Source: Lumbricus terrestris (lineage: Eukaryota > Annelida > Clitellata > Crassiclitellata > Lumbricidae). Taken from it: a DNA stretch of 64,000 nt. Each line of letters begins with the position of its first letter. Positions within the stretch are counted from its first letter, which is position 1. A program made the position numbers and the translations under genes. The stretch is from the NCBI GenBank assembly GCA_949752735.1, contig OX457037.1, positions 40,320,996 through 40,384,995 on the forward strand. Direction: 5' to 3'. The notes under the pieces are model-generated. The model was not told the DNA's origin and made no database searches. It was given only the letters and a program-made list of their open reading frames with translations. This document shows positions 58,642-64,000 of this stretch, in pieces.

Positions 58642-60697
58642 GATTGATAATAATCAATCATTTTATCTTACGTTTTTAGTAGGAATTGATGCGGCTAATG
58701 CGTAAGATCGAACACACTTGCTCTTAGTCTCAGTTCTTTAATAATTAAGTTGAGCGCTTGCGTCTCATCGATATTTCATCTGGTAAGAACCTGCGACAGC
58801 CGATACAATGTCATCATTGTATAATGCGGAAAGTGATATGAGGAAGAACACGCTTTTTGAATGTTTGATCGATGGTAAAAGTGCATTTTAGCGTATTTAG
58901 TTATTTATTCACCATTGCATGGGTTTCACGGTTTTCACCGTTTCAGTGTTTATCAGATACAAGTCGGATTGACGAAAAATAATTCTTCCAACATAGGAGT
59001 CGGATTCATAAAAATAATTTTTACTGAAATAGAAATGGGATTATTTAAAACAATTTCGCTGAAATCGAAGTTGGATTCGTAAAATTAATAATAATTTCTA
59101 ATTAAACAGAAGTGATATTGATGAAAAATAACTTCCAATCCAACTGGAGAAATGGTGAATATAAGGAAATACAGTCATCAAGATTTGTATCACATCATTG
59201 TCAGGGACGGCATCAAAAGTGCTTTTCCTAACTAGTCGGCGAGAAATAAATAAAAGCTAGAAGAAATTGGTGACAAGCCAATTTTATACTTTTCAGTTAG
59301 GTAATATCACGTACGTAGTATAACATACTAAAACCTACAAAGCGAATGTCATTAGGAAAATTCACAAATTAACACCAAAGTAGCGCACTTTATGACACAC
59401 ATTTTAGGCTGTAATTCTGTGTAGTGGGCGGATGTGCACAATTCTGGTGTCTGTTGTCCACGTTTAGCGGGTCAGATAATCGAACGGTATTGAAATTAAG
59501 GGGCCATTCCACATGTTTTACAAGATCGACATGCATAACTAAATTGAAAATATGCAGGGGCGAGTCATAACAAGGTTTGGGAGTTCCATTCCGGGGTTTT
59601 CAACTTTTTCCGATGGTCTTGAACGCAAAATACACAACTAGTTCTTTTAAATTAGAATTTTTATTTCGGATTTGAAACCGCCAAACCACCTCCTAAACGG
59701 GGGAGGGCTAAGAAAAAATTATATGTAGGCCTAATATACTGACGGGCCGAACGAGCCCTTAGATTAAGATTTTTTCAACAACTTTTATTTAGCAATACTT
59801 ACTTACTTAAATAGCCCAATATGAAACAGGTGTTCACAAGCAGTCATCCAGCAAGCACTTGTCAGTAGAGTGAAGAAATACATGTCATTTCATACCCTAC
59901 TGTGGCAGGACATAGATATTGTCTCTTGCTATATAAACTAGTAGACCTAAGAGAAGGAATTGATGTCCTCATCCATTACCCTGCTTGCAAATATTAAAAT
60001 AGCACTTAAACTAAGAATACAATTTTAATATTCAGACAGCGGTGGCACACAATTTAGGTTACAATTTAGGCAGGTCATGTCAAGCAGTTATTCATAGCAG
60101 TTATTCAGTAGGTCAAGGAAATTAAATGTAAAAAAGAACTAACAGTTCCAAGCAGGTCGTAAGGGAGGTCATGAGCAGAATTGGCAGGTCACATACGGTC
60201 ATGAAAATAATTATGTCCATAGATACAATGGAAAACAGTAGGTCTAGTTGGTGTGTTTTGGTTGCATGAGAGTGGTAATTAAGTTTGTAGCATTCATACA
60301 TGCACAAGATGCTTAGTGTCCACATTGTACAGAGAGTGATCAAGACGGGAGATGTAATGCATGCCCGTTTGTTGGGAAAATTGTGGTTTATTTGATGAAC
60401 AGTCTTTCAGGAGGTCATGTAGAAGAAAGAAAATTGAAATGCCAAGGAGGAAATTCATTCCAATTTTTTGTGTAAATTGGAACTGGAGTGTGGCTGCATG
60501 TTTGTGTCGGAGATGTGCAATTTAATCATATAATTTTTGTGAAATTTGTTTGTTTCATAAGCGTTTAAAGTTAATTCGGCCCTAGATTACATTAAATTGT
60601 TAGGAATTGATTCGATTTTAACTGGTAGTTTAACCTGTTAACAATGTGTAGCATTTTCGTAGCAATATGTAATTGAGTTGAGCGATAATTTGCTTCA

Positions 60698-62503
60698 CTA
60701 TGTTATTAATGTCTGCAGAAATGTCTGTAATAGGGGCGGAATCCACAGCTTAGCCAAACTTCTGTTACTAATGCTAGCGATATTTTCATGGTCAAACTGT
60801 GCATCATGTATGATGCTTCGCAATAATTTTGCTGCAGCATCAATCAGCTTACCCGGTACTCTCCTTTTCAATGTCTGCTTCCCTGTCATTGTTCCATATG
60901 TCACTGATTATAATACTCGAGGCTATACTTTTGAAGCATATTACATCCCTGACACCACTAACACCAGTAAACCATATTTCATCACCATAATGCACCTTCA
61001 GCAATTCCTTCAAATGTTTCACAGAAAAGATATCACATGGTCCATCAGCTAACTTTCTCATCTCTTCCTGAACATCAATGACTGTGCACAATTCACCGAA
61101 GTTTGCCTCCATTGACTGACATGATGTCTGAAATACTTGCAGCACGTCACCTCTATCTCTGACCCCTACTGCTGCTGCCACTGTTGTCCAAGCCTTTGTG
61201 GTCTCTGTCTCGACTATTGAAGTTCCCTGCTGTCGAGCTCCTGATCATCCAGATTGGGTGTCTTGAGCGAGTTCTACGCTCATCAGCACATCTTATAGGT
61301 CGTATTCCTAAATTTGACCAAGTCACAGAGTACATGCGGAATGTACTCTACTGGCTTCCTAGTCCACAGAGGATCACCTATAGAATTGTTTCTGCATTAG
61401 TCTGGCACTCCATGGAGGGTCTGACTCCCTTGTACCTGCAAGAGCTCTGCTGTCCCAACTCTGGTGTCCAGCAGCAATCTGACCTCCGATCTTGGCCCCT
61501 CGCTCACGGACTACTATAATGCAGCAGTGCGCTTTCTCCTAGAACCTGGAATGGGCTCTCAGTTGCACTCCACTTTGTGCCCAGAGGTTACACCTTTATG
61601 CTCCTCTGTCACTTAAAAACTGTTACCTTGAAGGTGCGCTATACAAAATAGTCAAATAATAATCATTTGTTTGCCAACCACGATCTGCCTTCTGGGCATT
61701 ATCCTGCTCAACTGATGGCTTTGGTTTATCGTTGCTGAAATATGCGTGACACCTTGTGTGATAATGTGCTTCTGAAGCAACAGCATCACCACATGTTTTT
61801 AAACATCCAAGCACCTGAAAACTCCAATCATCCTTGCGCTTTCCACAAGCCCTCTCCATTGTCATAAACAAAGTTTTTGCTTCTGCAAGATGCAGCTTAC
61901 AAGATTTATGTTTAGGCAGTGGTTGAAGTGGTTTGGGTGAGCAGTGGGAATACTGAATTTGTGAGCAGCACTTGGGAACGCTGATGAGTTTTATTGGAAC
62001 ATATGTGTTTCCAGGGTTCCATCATGATGAGCAGTGGGAACGCAAGCCAATAATTTCGAGAGCAGTGGGAACACCGTTCCCACCCACTTTAAACCCTGTG
62101 CTTAGGGTTCTTAGAATCTAGGCCTCGTGCAAAGAAAGCAGCCTCGTTTCCAATGAATACTTTGCTCCAGGAACGGAGAACTTTACCCTGACTTTCTAAC
62201 TCATCAGGTTCACCGCTACCAGCTAAAGCTTATGCAGTTCGCAATGTCAATCACTAGTATACACTAGTCTGCAGTGTTCATGAACCTTAACTACGCCTGG
62301 ATTTCTAGCCATGTAGGCTATAACCTATTGGTTAAAGCGCTATCACCACGCCGAGTACTAGCATCTGAGATGGGATTCATTCCTCTTGTTGCGCAAATGC
62401 CGTCAGGTTAAAATCGCTAGTCGAAGAACTAGTAACAAAGCGGCAAAAAACGCATAAATCCTCGCATAGCTCAGCCGTATCTGCCCGATTCGCCATTATC
62501 GCT
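60698..62503 (-). pseudogene. ORFan protein of the long-inverted-repeat element
   Basis: The minus-strand frame starts at 62503 with MANRADTAELCEDLCVFCRF, just inside the right repeat. After a gap or intron it continues at about 61925-61670 with HKSCKLHLAEAKT, ACGKRKDDWSFQVLGCLKTC and AHYHTRCHAYFS. Beyond the inserted LINE piece it resumes at 61181-60849 with EEMRKLADGPCDIFSVKHLK and GDEIWFTGVSGVRDVICFKS, and ends, after a frame change, with KLWIPPLLQTFLQTLIT at 60698. From memory this resembles the N-terminal part of a multicopy protein of unknown function in cnidarian and mollusc genomes (GKRNDDW ... PPLLQTF). Cys/His spacing suggests zinc binding. Frameshifts and the insertion make it non-functional here. 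Confidence 0.55.
61185..61668 (+). mobile_element. LINE (CR1/L2/RTE-type) 3' fragment
   Basis: The + strand encodes SSAHLIGRIPKFDQVTEYMR, then LYWLPSPQRITYRIVSALVW and LTPLYLQELCCPNSG. This is the usual C-terminus of a non-LTR reverse transcriptase (HWLPV..RI.FK). It ends GGTGCGCTATACAAAATAG followed by AATAATAAT. 5' truncated; inserted into the minus-strand ORFan gene. Confidence 0.8.
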
Positions 62504-62880
62504 CAACTCATTTACAAATTGCTACGAAAATGCTGCAACAACGTTAACAGGTTAAACTACCAGATAAAATCGAAGCAATTCCTAACAATTTTACGTAATC
62601 TAAGGCTGAACAAACTTTAAAGGCGAATGAAACGAACAAATTTCACAAAATTATACTATTAAATTGCACGTTGCCGACGTAAACATGCAACCAAAGACTG
62701 TAACTGCCTTCTTACGCCATGGTAACTCCTACTCAGAAAAGACTGCGCAAGGTCTAAATGCGCCGAAGAAATAGTCCCCAATTTAAGTTCAAATTTCACA
62801 TTTTGCTAATTGTAGGTTCACTGTAGGTTTTTATGGGAATGAACCTAACGCCTACTTAACGCATTGGACGAAAAATCGCT

Positions 62881-63175
62881 TTGTCACCAATTTCTTCTAG
62901 CTATCGAAATTTTGGGTTTAATTCTGGCCTACTAAACCTTGAAGTGGTGCTTCGTATGTTTCTGAGTTTAATGGTAGGCCTAACAAATTGTACTGGCGAG
63001 CGATCGTTCTCGCAGCTCAAGCGCATAAAAAAGCGAACTTCGCTCCACGATGCACCAGAATAAACTCGATCTGCTCATTGAGCTTGCTTTTCATTGAATG
63101 CAAACAACTACGCAAAAGTCCGTTTGATAACATTATCGCAGATTATGCGATGCAGAAATGCAGGAAAAGTTGATG
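62881..63175 (+). pseudogene. hAT transposase C-terminal (dimerisation) domain, frameshifted
   Basis: LEVVLRMFLSLMVGLTNCTG, ERSFSQLKRIKKRTSL and, after a frameshift near 63055, RINSICSLSLLFIECKQLRK then PFDNIIADYAMQKCRK. This is the hAT family C-terminal dimerisation region (ERSFS.LK.IK ... L..L.IE). The N-terminal and DDE parts are not seen, so the element is non-autonomous. Confidence 0.8.
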
Positions 63176-63442
63176 TAAAACTTCATTGTGTATTTTAGTA
63201 GGCCTATGTAGCCTATAGGCCTACCATAAAAAATGGAATAAAACGAGTGTATCAATTACAAAATTTCGACTCATTATAAAGACTAGCAGTAGTTGATCAA
63301 ACATGGATCACTGGCGCAATATGCATTATGAATATACTTAGATTTAGCAATATGCATTTTGTCTGTTTTTATTCTTAATTGGGGCCTCATAATTGAAATT
63401 GCTTAGGGCCTCACTCTGTTCAAATCCGGCCCTGACTCCACA

Positions 63443-63721
63443 GTACCACACCACACGTCACCTGCAATAGGAACCTTAAAACACCATTGTGTGACTATAT
63501 ACTATACAGCATAGTGTAATGTTTAGCACACTTTAGAAGCCAATTAGGTTATAAAAGATCGATTTATACAAAATGGATAGTTTATAAGTCTCGTGGCACA
63601 GCAGCTGCTTAATCGTAATCTCGGAACTGCTACATAGCGGGAACCAGCTTATTCACTAGCGTATATACGGGTGTGTGTGCAATGAAGAGACCATTTTCCT
63701 CTCCGACTTCTGATAACACCA
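63443..63721. other. Intergenic, possible 3' UTR of the minus-strand gene
   Basis: AT-rich, no coding region. It lies downstream of the stop codon at 63722-63724. Confidence 0.4.
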
Positions 63722-64000
63722 TCACTTGTTTCTCTTCTTCTGCTGGAGACGGGGAGATCTACCACCGATCGTGACCTGGACGAGAGGACTGATGCGGACC
63801 GTCTTGGTGGCCACGTTGCATGGGGGACCCTGCAGGTCGCCTTCCTTCCGTGAGGGCATCGTCATCTCGTCCAGCACTGCCTCGAAATGTTCCGACCCCA
63901 CCGGGCGAGGGGGCAAAGGGTTGGGTGTCTTAGATGCATTGAAAGTCCACTGGTCGATCAGGGAATCAACGCTGAGACTATCCGTTGACAGCAAGTTACT
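63722..64000 (-). CDS. 3' terminal exon of an unidentified gene (5' part outside window)
   Basis: The frame is open from the window edge to TGA at 63722-63724, 92 codons. It is clearly GC-richer than its surroundings and has ordinary protein composition: SVDSLIDQWTFNASKTPNPL, EHFEAVLDEMTMPSRKEG, ATKTVRISPLVQVTIGG and a basic tail SPRLQQKKRNK. No in-frame acceptor is needed inside the window, so the exon probably continues beyond it. I do not recognise the family; the Ser/Pro-rich body with a basic tail would suit a cytoplasmic or nuclear regulatory protein. Confidence 0.5.
   Translation of the reverse strand, partial: SNLLSTDSLSVDSLIDQWTFNASKTPNPLPPRPVGSEHFEAVLDEMTMPSRKEGDLQGPPCNVATKTVRISPLVQVTIGGRSPRLQQKKRNK

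Larger units (their letters stand above)
60491..62693 (-). mobile_element. Long-inverted-repeat element carrying an ORFan gene
   Basis: Two segments of about 200 bp, 60491-60691 and 62495-62693, are inverted copies (about 85 percent alike by eye; shared GTTAGGAATTG, GGTAGTTTAACCTGTTAAC, GCATTTTCGTAGCAAT). They enclose a minus-strand gene remnant that runs from one repeat to the other. Element class is unknown. A LINE fragment (61185-61668) has split the gene. Confidence 0.75.
58493..63434. mobile_element. hAT transposon, 4.9 kb, with nested elements
   Basis: Termini CAGGGCCGGATTT and AAATCCGGCCCTG with a perfect 8-bp duplication ACTCCACA (58485-58492, 63435-63442). GCTTAGGGCCTC recurs just inside both ends. 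A decayed hAT transposase C-terminus is at 62881-63175 on the + strand. The middle is occupied by a second inverted-repeat element (60491-62693). A 39-bp-arm hairpin lies at 58564-58641. Confidence 0.93.

Overview
The window is nuclear DNA of an invertebrate animal: genes have many GT-AG introns, TATA and CRE/ETS promoter elements are visible, and about half the sequence is DNA transposons, SINEs, LINE fragments and satellites. I cannot name the species. A marine deuterostome, perhaps an echinoderm, fits best. The reasons are the glycoside hydrolase family 3 (GH3) cluster, a fold-back transposon with inverted 15-bp minisatellites like those described in sea urchins, and a strikingly frequent TAGGCCTA palindrome. 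This is inference.

Layout. (i) 1-10588: GH3 copy A on the + strand, 5' end outside the window, eight exons visible. (ii) 12370-20089: a fold-back element, a small hAT MITE and GH3 copy B, which has lost its N-terminal exons. (iii) 20930-32898: no host gene. It holds a TTAA-flanked element filled with 2 kb of GTAT/GTAC repeat, a hAT element with a nested mariner derivative, and a 5.3-kb P-type element with a THAP-domain transposase and an 18-bp satellite. (iv) 33130-34884: a LINE 3' fragment and a ten-copy 82-bp tandem array. (v) 35027-45892: GH3 copy C, complete, ten exons, 749 residues. (vi) 47718-48647: a two-exon minus-strand gene for an 80-residue secreted Gly/Tyr/His-rich peptide. (vii) 50060-54981: ornithine decarboxylase antizyme, four exons, with the classical +1 frameshift site. 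(viii) 56300-63442: MITEs and a 4.9-kb hAT element that contains a further long-inverted-repeat element. (ix) 63722-64000: the 3' end of an unidentified minus-strand gene.

GH3 copies A and C come from one recent duplication of more than 10 kb that includes introns and 3' flank. Since then each has gained its own transposon insertions, which give clean filled/empty-site pairs, and at least two tracts look homogenised by gene conversion. Copy B is older and degraded at its 5' end. The antizyme gene (feedback control of polyamine synthesis and uptake) and the secreted peptide gene are divergent neighbours unrelated to the GH3 cluster. Exon borders were set by hand from splice signals, reading phase and comparison of the paralogues; no database search was possible.
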